Both the position numbers and the translations under genes were made by a program. This document shows, in pieces, positions 23,122 to 34,454 of a stretch of 64,000 nt of DNA. Numbering within the stretch: position 1 is the first letter of the stretch; every line of letters begins with the position of its first letter. The DNA lies in contig CM023535.1 of NCBI GenBank assembly GCA_013350335.1, positions 31,280,991 to 31,344,990 of the forward strand, in the 5' to 3' direction. The stretch is from Chimonanthus salicifolius (lineage: Eukaryota > Streptophyta > Magnoliopsida > Laurales > Calycanthaceae). The notes below the pieces were generated by a model. It did no database searches. It had not been told where the DNA came from and saw only the letters and a program-made list of their open reading frames with translations.

Positions 23122-24113
23122 CTATGGACACTCCCTCTTAAAGTGGCCCTGTTGGCCACACTGATAGCACGTGTTCCCACCCCGTGGAACCTGAGTGACT
23201 GATGCTGATGGGGAGGGCTGATTGGGGCGAAAGTCCCCTGTAGATCCAGTGGAGAGCAAGGGTCTGTTAAAATTTGGGCGGAACCTCTTGTTGGGTTGAA
23301 ATGCACCCCGCCCACTTTGCCCTTGGCGGTTGTCAAGCCGCGCCAACTCATTCAACTCCCACTCTGCTAAAGTAGCCCTGCTGACCACCTCAGCCAGTGT
23401 GGCTGCCTTGAATATTGTTACCTTGGCCCTGATACTTGGCCGAAGTCCCCGTTCAAACTTACAGGACCTCCGGTGCTCGGTATCCACCATATAAAACGCA
23501 TAGACAGATAGTCTCAAGAACTCCCGGTGGTATTCTGCCACCGTCATATTGCCTTGCACCAATGATAGGAAGGCTTGAGTCTGGTGCTCTCTTTCCTCCT
23601 CGGGAAATATTGCTCTAGAAAGGTGGCCAAGAATCCTTCCCATGTCATGGCAATCCTTTGCCCTTCCAGCACAAGCGATTGCTGTTTTTCTACAACCTCC
23701 CACCAATTGCCGGCATCCTCAATCAGTTGAGACGTAGCCAGTAAAATCCTATCAGTATGACTAGAAATCTGGAGTAGATTCAAGATTTGATTGATCTTCT
23801 TCAACCAATGTTCTGCTCCGACAGCCCCTTCTTTTCCCCTGAACTAAGGAGGACGCTATTGCTGGAAATCTCTAACCATGCTCCGGTTGTTGGAGTCACT
23901 GGTGGTCGCATTCCCATTCAAGTACTGTTGAAGTACAGAGGTGACCATCGCTTGAACCAATTCTTTTAACTCGGGAGGCACCACAAGTAGGTTCTCGCTA
24001 TTTTGTCCCTCCTCCTGATGGGGTGGTTGTACCCCCTCTTCCTGACGAGGTGGTGGCACCTCTTCCTCTACCCGTGGGTTCTTGCGAGTTCTTCTTTTTG
24101 GTGGCATTTTCAT
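23122..24113 (-). pseudogene. Gag of element A, inactivated
   Basis: The start is basic and Pro/Glu-rich (MKMPPKRRTRKNPRVEEE), followed by the capsid-like region with HWLKKINQ and WWEVVEKQ, an RFRPNFNRP linker and a CCHC zinc knuckle CYQCGQQGHFKREC at about 23130-23170. Capsid and nucleocapsid of the retrotransposon particle are encoded here. Two in-frame stops occur near 23845-23858, a frameshift near 23600, and a TAG directly after the knuckle (23122) separates it from the protease frame. The start at 24113 or 24107 is supported by the same start in element B. Confidence 0.9.
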
Positions 24114-24565
24114 AAGTCATTGAAAAACATTTATCAACTTAGTTCCTTTTTAATTTTGGGGGGAGGGGGGGGGTGGAATGCTAAGCAAACATACTTTGTT
24201 TTGGGGAAAGACTTCCTAAGTATTGTTTCTCATTTTGGGGAAAATTACCAAATAAGCACACTTGGTTTGAGGGAAAACTTCCCAAACATCAAATGTTCCT
24301 TTTTTAATTCGGGGAAATCGGCGAGATTTTCCTACTTCATTACATTTGATAATTCCAACTTAAAGTGATTTTTCTTCCCTTGCTATCATTTCTTTTTCAT
24401 CAAATGTTGTTCTCAGATTGAATGCTTCAGTCTGAGTCAATCGAAGTAAATTAACCCGGCCCCCGTGCAACGGACTCCGAGGAGTCGGTCAGTTGGGATT
24501 CTTATCCGTCAGTGAGACGTGAAACCATTTTAACCATACTTCGAGAGATTCATTCTTCCGATTTC
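24114..24565 (-). other. 5' leader of element A
   Basis: This untranslated region lies between PBS and gag. It includes a G-rich run on the plus strand (about 24157-24176) and the block conserved with elements B and C (about 24410-24540). No open frame of note is seen. Confidence 0.7.
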
Positions 24566-24577
24566 GCTCTGATACCA
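24566..24577 (-). other. Primer-binding site of element A
   Basis: The minus strand reads TGGTATCAGAGC, complementary to the initiator tRNA-Met 3' end, two bases inside the 5' LTR boundary at 24580. Confidence 0.92.
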
Positions 24578-25267
24578 ACTGTAACGCCCGCCCCTTTTCA
24601 CCGAAATCAGAGTCTATTTTTTATTTTATTTTTTTGAAATGAAGAGTGACAAAGGGCGCGGACATCACGACGCGAGTTAAGTCTGAGCTTCTAAAGCCCG
24701 GCCTTAACTGGCCAACCCTATGCGTGCGTGGAACGAAGTCCACAGGGAATGGTTCACACATAGAAGTAAGCTTGCAGAAATTATACATTAAAGCGGGGGT
24801 TATAATAGAATCTATCCTACCAGTTTTAGATAGCAGGGAAGATACATCATGTAAATTACTAAAAATATCTCGTAATCATAATGTATAAAATAAAATCCAA
24901 ACCATAGCAAGAAATCTAAAATTATTACATGCCGACAAGCTAAGCTACTTAAATTACATTTCTAAAATAAAACTTAAATAAACTAAGTAGCCGCTTTCCC
25001 AAGCTCCTAAGCATGGCTCCCGTCGCGTCCACCGTTTCCGTCGTCTCCTGCATCATCAGCTAGGGTAGAAGTAGGGCGTTAGACAACGCGCCCAGTAGGA
25101 CTCCGAGTAGGGCTAGCACATGGATTAGTGATAACAAGCATACAGATAACAATATAATAAAAATCCATAAAATGAATGACATGCCGTGGGTGCCTATGTC
25201 ATGTGTCCCACCCATCATCCATACCATCATACAATGTCATATCCCCCTTGACGGCAAGACCTCGTCA

Positions 25268-25452
25268 AGGTGTCCCCATGTTTGCTTCTCGGTCGCCCCG
25301 ACGGCGCATGGACTCCGGTTATAGCATATCAAGCTATCCCCATGTTTGCTTCTCGGTCGCCCCGACGGAGCATGGACTCTGGTTATAGCACCTCAGGCTA
25401 TCCCCATGTTTGCTTCTCGGTCGCCCCGATGGAGCATGGACTCCAGTTTCTT
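25268..25452. repeat. Tandem repeat, three units, 5' LTR of element A
   Basis: Three copies of the unit around CGGTCGCCCCGACGG and GCATGGACTCC lie here. The first carries GGCGCATGG in place of GGAGCATGG. Upstream, about 25247-25271, is the small hairpin CCTTGACGG...CGTCAAGG. Confidence 0.88.
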
Positions 25453-26113
25453 TATTTTCCCGCCCATACCATGCATGAGATGTAAGTGCATCATGCTATA
25501 TAATATATATAATTCATACCCTTAATTCATAATTCATAGCATTAAAATATAATCCATAGCATTAAAACCCATCTTAAAATAAATCATATAATTACCGAAA
25601 TAAGTGATGGAAACCATCACATACACATAATCCACGGCTTACAAAAAGGTTGGAATCCTACCGAATACCGACTAGTGTTCTTTTACGTTTCCCGTTCACG
25701 AATCCGATCGCCGATCGCGTACTGATTGCGATGTTCGATACCTTATTAGATACGAATAATTAGTCAATGTTTTAACCATTTCTAAGCCCATACATCATAT
25801 CTTAGTGGGTCCCATTTAGTCCATCAACCTTTTTTTAATCACATAAGATCCTCCCATGGGGTTCTTCAATTTGGCCAATATTTACCATTTTTTTGCCACT
25901 ACTCCTTTACATAATTAATTACTCATTTATCCATGCACACTTAAGTCCATGTATGTTTTGGTCCATAATTGATCCATAAGTATGGGCCCATTGATGTCTC
26001 ATTAACTGTAACACAACAACATTCAAAATTAGCCATTTATTTAACCCAACCTCCATTCATTTAATGTCTTACATAGACCTTAACCTTGGCCCATAAAATG
26101 GCTCTCAATGAGT

Positions 26114-26665
26114 CATGGGTTCAGCCATACACCATGGCCGAACCCATGATGCCTTTTTCTTATCTTTCCTTGGGGCCAATTTACATTACTTAGATCCAAA
26201 ATGAACCCTCCCATGAGGGAGTTTACATCATGCATTAAAACTATCATTGTTCACCATATTTGAGTCCATTAACTTAGCCCTATTCCATTCATCTAATTAC
26301 ATACATAATTCAAATTTCAGCCCATAACATGACCTACAAGTGGGTCAATATTAACCATACTTAAGGTCCATTAATTCCATTTAATTATCATCAACCTTCT
26401 CCTTTAATTTCCATATTTTCATACCCATTAAGTAAATCATACATCTCCATAGGGTTTTCAAAAAAACATACTTTTCATAAAACCTCTCCATGGTTTTTCC
26501 TCATTTAAAACCCCTTTTTTAAAAATCACCACATTCATTCATTTTAAAATTTTTTAAACCTCCAAAACATTAACACATTAATCCATCTTTTCTGTCCTTT
26601 AAACCCATTTAACAACCACCATTATATCACCATAGGGTTCGGCCATACACCATGGCCGAACCCAT
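26114..26665. repeat. Two TTCGGCCAT hairpins, 5' LTR of element A
   Basis: 26114-26148 has left arm GGGTTCAGCCAT (one mismatch) and 26634-26665 is intact; both have loop ACACC. Confidence 0.85.
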
Positions 26666-27783
26666 GGTTCAAGGTTCATTATTCCTTTATGCCTCTTGAG
26701 GCCATAGAACCATTTACATTTCCCACAAATTTCATTTAAAAATTACTACATTTAATCATTAAAAAAAAATCCTAACAATTATAAATCATCCTTCCATGAT
26801 TTTCTCATTTAAAATCCCTTTACAAAATCACTAACATTTAATCATTCAAACTCTTTAAAACCATTAATCATATTCCATGGTTTCCATTCTTCAAAAATCA
26901 TACCTCCATGCTTAATAAAATCTAAATACATAATGTCCTTAATATCCATTTATTTTTCTTAATCTATCTCTCCCATCTTATCCATTGTTCATCCATCCAT
27001 GATCTTAACCCTTAAACTTCATAAAAAAATATCTAATCACCTTCCAACATCACATAAATCCATACTCAAGTAAATTCTTAATCCATTTATTTTTTTCTTT
27101 TTTCTTAACCCTAATAAAAAAAATGTAGAATTCTTGCTTAAGAATTACTTACAATCCGACGACTCCTCCGGCTTTTCTTTCTCCTCTTGATCTCCTTAGC
27201 CTTCTCTTCTCTTCTTCTCCTTGATCTTTGGGTTAAGATGCTTGATCAAGATCGAGTCTCCAAGATTTGGGTTTGGCTACGGTAGGGTTAGATTTGAGAG
27301 AGAGAGAGAGAGAGAGAGGATGGGGAAAAAGACCTAGCCTCCTTGGTCTTGGGTGGTGGCTTTTGCTTGTACTTCTCTTCTCTAAGTCTTCTTCTCCTTT
27401 CCTCCTTAGTTTTTCTTCTTCTTTCTCTTGTTGGATGTAGGGGACGGTTTTGAGAGTGCAAGGAGGGAGAACGTGTGAAATGGGAGTGGGATTGGAAGAT
27501 GAGATGAAAACTATCTCGTCTTTGGTTTCTACCCTCAATCATTAGGTCCCCCACCTACCATACATGGATTTATGTGCTTAATGGTGGTGGTTGGGATAAA
27601 ACCACCACTTAAGCCAATGGTTTTGTTTTGCGTTTCTTAAGAGTGGTTTGTGTTTGTTTGGGTGGTTTTGACCATTTGACCATGATTAGATTCGCTTAAT
27701 TAATTTAATTAATTTGGTCATTAGGTTAAGTTAATTAATTCCTACCTAATTTAATTCCATTAAATTCCCATCATGAAATCCAC

Positions 27784-27860
27784 CCATGGTTGACCAAGTC
27801 AACCATGGTGGTCGGCCCCACCAATTCTTGGTCCACACGCCACCTCACTTGGTGAGGTGG
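27784..27860. promoter_or_regulatory. U3 double-palindrome module, element A 5' LTR
   Basis: Arms CCATGGTTGAC/GTCAACCATGG (27784-27808) and CCACCTCAC/GTGAGGTGG (27840-27860) match those of the 3' LTR exactly. Confidence 0.6.
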
Positions 27861-29965
27861 AGGTGGGTCCTAATTGGCCATGTCACCTTGATCTAATTAA
27901 AATTAACTTAGGTGATTTTTCACATTAATTTATTCAATCCCTTCCAACTAATTGGATCTCCATTGGGCCCATGGCCCAATTACCTTCCCTCCTATCCATT
28001 TACCTTAGAGCTTAAATCCTCTTGGCCCATTGGGTCCCAAATGGGTATTGGGTCCAATTTGACCATCCTTGGCCCAATTGACCATTATTGACCCTCTAAA
28101 TGACTTTAAATCCAATCCATGGTCCATTGGGCCAAACTTGGGCCTTTGTCCATATTTTGATCCATTCACCATTTATTCCCTCAAATTTCCAATTTCTACC
28201 ATTAAAATAAATAAATAACCACATATATATTGGTTTACAAATTTCGGGCCATTACCCGCACCGCTTGCGGCGTCCGATACCTTATTACATATGAATAATC
28301 AGTCCCTGTTTTTAACCATTTAAGTTCACTAAGTATTTTAATTACATGAGTCTAAAAATCAGCCACCCTAGGCTTTATTAATCACATACTTAAGGTTACC
28401 ATTATTGCACTTAAGTCCATGATCATTTCCCATGGAGTTCTTGAATTTGGCCATTATTTACGATTTTGCCACTACTCCTTCCCATGATTAATTACTCATT
28501 TATCCATGCATAAATAAGTCCATAATTGATCCACAAACCTAGATCCATTAATGATCCATCTATCATGACATGAACACATTAAAATTCAGTCCTTAAATTA
28601 ATTTAATTCCCCATTAATTAATCACATACTTATCTCCATACCTAGCCCATCAAATGGCTTGTAAAATAGGTCATGGGTTCGGCCATACACCATGGCTGAA
28701 CCCATGATGTCTTTCTCCCCATTTTTCTTGGATCCATTCATAATATTTAGATCCAACATAATTCTTTCCATGGGGAGATTTACATCATGCATTTAAACCA
28801 TCACTCTTAATCATACTTGAGTCCATTAACTTACCCACATTCCCATTTATTAATGCACATACATAGATCTTAATCTTAACCCATCAATTGGTTCACAAAA
28901 TGGGTCCATTTGATGTCATTAACCATGACATAGCAACATTAGAAACCAGCCATTTAACTAACCTAATCTCCATTAAAATCAGCCCCTTTAAAACATTATA
29001 ATCTATGCTTAAAATCCATTTCAAACCATTAACATTCTTAATCATTCTTCTCTCTTCTTACACCCTTTAAATTTACAAACACATCACCCTTTTTAAGCCT
29101 CCAAATTATTAATACATTACTCCACATTTCCATCCTTCTAAACCCATTAAAAACCACCATCACATCACCATAGGGTTCATTCCCATCTATGCCTTTCAAG
29201 GCCATAAACACCATTAATATCTCCCATGAATTTCCTCATTTAAGATCACTACATTTAATCATTCAAAACCTTTAAAGCCATTAATCATATTCCACGGTTT
29301 CCATTCTTTAAGAACCCCATTAAATTCCTAATCACCTTCCATGGCTTCCATTTTAAAACCCTTTAAAATTACCCACATTTAATCATTTAAAAACTTAAAA
29401 CCCTAAATCATTCTCCATGCTTCCATTCTTATAAACCCTAATAAATAAATCAATCATCTACCATGGGGTGTACTTGAGAGAGAGAGGGAGAGGATGGGAT
29501 GAAAAAATTACCTCAAGCTTTGGTCTTGAAGAGGTGGCCCAAAGTTTGCACTTTTCTTCTCTTCTCTTCTAAGTTTCCTTCTTCTTCTTTTTTTTCCTTC
29601 CAAGCTTTTCTTCTTCTTTCTCTTCCTAGTGTGGACGGCTATGAGAGAGGGAAAGAGAGGAAGAGAATGAAATGGGAGAGAATGAAAAGAAAACCCATCT
29701 TATCCCAAGGCTTGTTTAAGCTACACCACCATAAATTTTCCCACCAACCACATAAGATATTTTCTATGCTTTATGGTGGTGGTTGGGATAACCACCACCT
29801 TAGCCAACGTTTTGTGTGTTTGAAAATAAGATGGCTTTTGGGTCCTCCACTTGACCATTTGACCACCTCATTTGATTAGCTTAATTAATTAATTAATTAG
29901 ATCATTAGGTTAATTAATTCCATTTAACTTAATTCCATTTGCTTAAATTCCCTTCATGCATACAT

Positions 29966-29990
29966 CCATGGTTGAACAATTCAACCATGG
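29966..29990. promoter_or_regulatory. Variant U3 palindrome with covarying arms
   Basis: Arms are CCATGGTTGAA and TTCAACCATGG around 3 nt. Relative to the common form both arms changed (GAC to GAA and GTC to TTC), which keeps the palindrome but breaks the W-box core. The second palindrome of the module is missing in this LTR. Confidence 0.55.
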
Positions 29991-30383
29991 TGGCCGGCCC
30001 CACCAATCCTTGGTCCCATTTGGCCATGTCACCTAGGTTTTAAATAAATTCCAACTTAGGTGATTTAATTAAATCCATTTCAACTACTTGGATCACCATT
30101 GGGCCCATGGCCCAATCACACTCACCTCCGACCCATTTACCTTAGAGCTTACATTATCTTGATCCATTGGGTCCCAAATGGGTATTGGGCCCAATTTGAC
30201 CATCTTTGGTCCAATTGACCATTTAAATGATTTTAAATCCAATCCATGGTCCATTGGGCCATACTTGGGCCTTTGTCCATATTTTGATCCATTTACCATC
30301 TATTCCCTTAAATTTCCAATTTCCACCATTTAAAATAAATAATAACCACATATACATTGATTTACAAATTCCAGGCCATTACA

Positions 30384-30430
30384 GGGTAAGCGTCTAGGCC
30401 TCCCATTTCAATTTTCCCTTTGTGGTTTGA
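30384..30430 (+). other. Unique target sequence, right part
   Basis: It begins with the GGGTA duplication and continues the unique sequence of 14393-14594. It leads directly into the reading frame starting at 30431. No motif is recognised. Confidence 0.5.
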
Positions 30431-31121
30431 GTGAAAACATCTTGGAAAATGCAAAAAGCTAGGCTCCCTGAGGATTATGTGACCCTTATCATTGAAGAAG
30501 AACCCATTGCATCCTTTCCTCCTCTCAAAAACCCCAAGTCTTCTCAAGGGAAGGAAAGAGCTAATAAATTGGGTGGTTCAACCCTAAGCTTTAAAGGATC
30601 CCAATTGTCTCAAAGTCCTAGCACTTCTGGATATAGACACAAGTCCAAGGCAAGGAAACCCATTAGGGAGAGACCTCCAAAACTTTCCCCTAGAAGGGCC
30701 ATAATCACTATTAGGGAGCCTACATCACACCTATTCGCCCCCAAGAAGAGGAGGTAGTTGGAAAAGGAAAAACTGTTAGGGAGCCTAGTCCCCAAGAAGA
30801 GTCTAGTAGTGATGAAAAGGAAGTAGCTCCAAATGTCAATGTGGGAGAAGGAAGTAATCATGGAGAAGATAATGAAGGTGAAGGAAATGATGAGGAGGAG
30901 GAAGAAGAAGATGATAAAAAGGATCAGGGAGTTAGAGAAGAGTATCAAGAAGAAGAGGAAGAAGAAGAGGATGAAACAGACTATGATGCTCATCTTCTCA
31001 TGCCTCTCAAACCATACCCCTCCTATGAAGAGATCAACATTGAGAAGACTGCAAATCCAGAAATCTTTGAAAAATTCGGAGTCCTTAAGCACATCAAGAA
31101 GGAAGGGTGGATGAAGCTTTT
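30431..31121 (+). pseudogene. Unrecognised acidic reading frame, one frameshift, cut off by an LTR
   Basis: The frame opens MKTSWKMQKARLPEDYVTLI and runs to a stop at 30757. A second frame is open across 30721 and contains a Glu/Asp-rich stretch (about 30870-30980) and then PLKPYPSYEEINIEKTANPE. A single frameshift near 30700-30725 would join them into about 230 codons. Homology ends near 31121 where LTR-like DNA begins. The basic first half (KARKPIRERPPK) and acidic middle suggest a gag-like or plant transposon-type protein, but no domain is identified; it may equally be a host gene fragment. Confidence 0.45.
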
Positions 31122-32771
31122 TGTTGTTGATTTTCAAATTTTACATTTATTACTCGCAAGCGTATGAACCAATTAAATAATATAGCATATGAGTGGGAGG
31201 TCGAACCCAAATGAAATCACAAAATATATGTTTAAATCAAATAAATTAAATTGATATCCCTTTAAAAAGATATGATATGTGAAACAGAATTAATATTTTG
31301 AAAAAGAATTCTAAAACATATAATTTTAGATTAACTTAGATTTAACACACAATTTAAAATCTTATTAACAATTCTAAATTAGGTCCATTAATTTTTCTTT
31401 CTCTTTATTCGAATGGTGAAATTAAATAGTCCCCATCTCCATTTAAAATTACGAAATATAAGAAATAACACATTTCCAATCCTAGTTAAAGAATAAAGAA
31501 TTGTTATAAGAAGAGTGAATGTATACATAAAATTTACAATGATTAAACAACAAAATTGAATTGAATTTACAACAAACAAACACAATAACTTGGATAACTA
31601 ATCAAATAAAAGACATAACAAAATAAACAAAGGAAAAAATTGACAAGTAAATGAAATAACAGAACAATGCATAATTTAAAAGGTGGTAGTGGAATAGACC
31701 GTTCATCACTCAAAATGAATAAATAAATACAAAATCTAGATTTATATTAGCGTAAAAATTCAAACTTCAATTCATGCTCATCATCAAAGTTAAAAATTCA
31801 TAAACTTTATTTTAAATAACCGAACCTTAGTAACTTAGATTCAATACTTACAACCTAAGTTCTAATTATTTCATATCCAATTAAATAAACAAAGAATATA
31901 AACTTTAAAATTAAATCTAAACAATCATAAAAGAAATCTGAAAATTGGATGTTTCAGGGTTCTAAAGGAATATCTCATATTTATTTCATGGAAGAATTAA
32001 AGTACAAGATTTTGAGAAAATAAACACAACAAAAATAAAAAATAAAAATTACAATTGATTGCTCACTTGTAAAATTCGAATGATGCTCCTTGTCTTCTTG
32101 CTTTTCCTCTCCAATCTTTGATCTTTTTGAGCTCTAGGTCAAATTCGAATTCTATGGTGTGCCTCAATGTTCTATTTATAGGCTCTGGGATGAAATGGAT
32201 GGCTGAGATTAAATCTTGGCTTAAGTAATGGATGGATGGCTTAGATTATATCATCTTAAATATGGGTTGATGGTATTTGAGGTTGAAAAGGTTAGGGTAT
32301 ATAGGTGTACACGAATTTGACTTGCTTGGAGGAGGGGTTGTCTTGGTGGTTAAGGAAGGAAAAGAGAAAAGATAGGGATTGGATGGCTTGATCGAATTTG
32401 ACATGTCGGATTAGGGTTTTATGAGATGCATGCAATGTATGGTTGGATTAAAAGTTGAAGTGAATGAATGGTTTGGATGATACGTGATGATGTGGCTTAT
32501 GGGTTGACTTGTGAAATTCGAATGAGGTGTAAATGGATATGGGAAAATCATGTGGAGGTGTTGTGGGTTCGATATGATGTGTAGATGACAAGGCATATGC
32601 GCATTGAGTGGATAGGGTTGCTTGGGTTCCAAAATATTTTATATCTAGGGTTTTATGAATAGATGGTTTTGATTGAATGGGATCTAAATCTAACGGTTCT
32701 AAGGTAATTTGGTAAAAATAAATTTTATAATTGGTAAGGTTTTTGAAAGTTCTTCCCTTTGCGCTAGAACA
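31122..32771 (-). mobile_element. Probable LTR of a Tat/Athila-type gypsy element
   Basis: The minus strand has a TATA box CCTATAAATAG (32182-32172) followed by a leader. Near its left end the minus strand reads GGTTCGACCTCCCACTCATA, then TTCATACGCTTGCGAGTAAT and ends about AATCAACA. This resembles the U5 end that precedes the GGCGCCGTTGCCGGGG primer site of Tat/Athila elements. No PBS follows, so it may be a solo LTR. Both boundaries are approximate and no TSD was confirmed. The interior is AT-rich without credible genes. Confidence 0.4.
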
Positions 32772-34454
32772 CGATTGACCCTAGAAGGGGGGGGGGGGTG
32801 CATAGCTCAATATAAATTCGTTGGTCCTTTTTAAAAAATACTTGATTGATTTACTAAGTACAACGGATACAACAATCAAGTGCGTATGTGTTAGCAAATG
32901 TGATTAAGTAATCAACACAAAAAATTAGCTCTAACACCACAAGCACAAGGACACAAGATATAAAGTGGTTCGGTTAGCCAACCTACATCTACTGTTAGGA
33001 CTCACTTAACCTTGAGCTATCCCCAAATTCACTAAGTGGGGACTTACACCCTCACAATTAGAGTAGGAATTCTACCTCACTCAATCGGCTGAGAATTTCA
33101 CCCACCACAGTAAAATAGGAATTCTACCTATTTATTTGGCTGGGAATTCCACCCACCACATTTGCCAGAGACGACGCTCTAGATTTTTTATAGTGGTTCT
33201 GGAGCCAAGCCTCCTTAATCCACTTTCACAGGATAAAGGTTTTAAAACAAAAATTAAAACCAAGAAACACTTGCCTTAAAGCTCTTTCTCGTTGATGTGT
33301 GCTTCTCAAAGATCCACCCAATGTGTGCCGATGCTCCGCCTTCTAGCCATCGTAGAGAAATCACAATTTCAGGGTGACTAGGAAACTGATTTTACCAAAT
33401 CTTTCCTAATTTGTATCTTTTCTTTCCTCCTCTCTTTCTCTCTTTCGCTAACTTAATCAATAGATTGGTTGTATATGATTCTCAAGTGTAGGCACAAGAG
33501 AGTTGATCGTCCCTTTTGACTTTTCTCAGTTCACGGAAAATAATTAAATGATCACACAGCACTCATATTTATAGAGAAGTCTTCAGAGTTTTTCAAATTG
33601 TCCAGTACCGACAGGTTGAGGGCACCGATGGGTCGGTGGCCAAAAATATTACCGTTCAACTACCCGATCGTTGAGCATTAAATGCACTCCCAACGACGTT
33701 ATTATTTCCCAGCCGACACGTCGGTGTCACCGATGGGTCGACATTCATGGCACTGAGAGGTCGGTCCATACGAGGGTCTCGATCTAGGGCAACACCATGC
33801 AGACAGAGTTTCATGTCCAGAAACTTGTCCTACCCAGAACGACCTATCGCCCTTTACTGAGGAGTCGGTCTTAGTATTCTCGATCGGTCTTGAATTACCG
33901 AGATGTTTGTTTTCTCAAGAGTCCATCTAAGTTCTAAGTTCCAGAACTCATAAGTTATCGTCGACGAGTAGTTGACCACGAGGGGTCGTGGAGTTCATCA
34001 TCGAGGGGTCGGTGCATACTAGACTTTCCATCAGAGGCATACCCAGAATAATAGTTATATGATCCAGGACCTTTGTCAAACTGGCCGACCAGTCTTTGAC
34101 CATGATGGGTAGATCCTGTCTCCACTGAGGGGTCGGTTAAAACGACTGGTCAAGCTGGCAGTGAACTTAATTCATTTTTCCAAGTTCGCTTCCAACTCAC
34201 TGTCCAGCTTCCTCTCTAGGCTTTCTGTGATTTTACCATTTGTTCAACTGAGCCTAGGAGTGGTCCTCCTATGGTGTGGGTACCACCTAAAGTCATCTAT
34301 GGCGAAATACCTGTTTTGTGATTGCCATAACGATGAGTTTTAATCTGATGGAGCATTATCTTCAATCTTGATCACCTTGAGTCTTCAAGCTTCTAGCAAG
34401 TGTTTCTTCTGTAGTCATGGAATTGACAAACTTACGGACTCGGCAAGCTAGGGC

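Larger units (their letters stand above)
15865..28256 (-). mobile_element. Element A: full-length Ty3-gypsy chromovirus, inactive
   Basis: A 12.4-kb element with LTRs 15865-19568 and 24580-28256 and a 5.0-kb interior holding PBS, gag, pol and PPT on the minus strand. The flanks are CGCAC at 15860-15864 and CGCAC at 28257-28261, an exact 5-bp duplication; the terminal base of the right LTR is C where A is expected. Gag-PR-RT-RNaseH-IN order and a chromodomain-like C-terminus indicate a chromovirus, probably the Tekay/Del lineage. Stops, frameshifts and lost catalytic residues show it cannot move by itself. Confidence 0.93.
24580..28256 (-). mobile_element. 5' LTR of element A, 3677 bp
   Basis: It runs from TGTAACGCCCGCCCC to CGGGCCATTACC. 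The order of internal modules is the same as in the 3' LTR: U3 double palindrome (27784-27860), GA run (27296-27319), donor-like GTAAGT (GT at 27152/27151), hairpins (26114-26148, 26634-26665), CpG block (25645-25745), tandem units (25268-25452) and conserved 3' end. Scattered substitutions separate it from the 3' LTR, so the insertion is clearly older than element C. Confidence 0.92.
14595..30383 (-). mobile_element. Solo LTR (about 3.4 kb) split by element A
   Basis: The two parts are 14595-15864 and 28262-30383. It starts TGTAACGCCGATCCC and ends CCAGGCCATTACA on the plus strand and is flanked by perfect GGGTA duplications. No PBS or interior of its own is present. It belongs to the subfamily of element C: the leader around 29480-29600 matches 38890-39010 in reverse. 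Like C it lacks the CGGAGGAGTCG leader end and is poor in hairpins (only one good unit, 28672-28708). A tandem array of five units lies at 15245-15565. Confidence 0.9.

Noticed and set aside
30610..31137. 175-codon hydrophobic frame on the minus strand that looks like a membrane protein
   Set aside because: It is the antisense of the Glu/Asp-rich stretch at 30870-30980, which reads as Phe/Leu/Ile/Ser on the other strand. Sense-strand composition is the better explanation.
32160..32190. TATA box CCTATAAATAG as promoter of a host gene
   Set aside because: No reading frame follows on the minus strand, and the surrounding sequence has LTR character.
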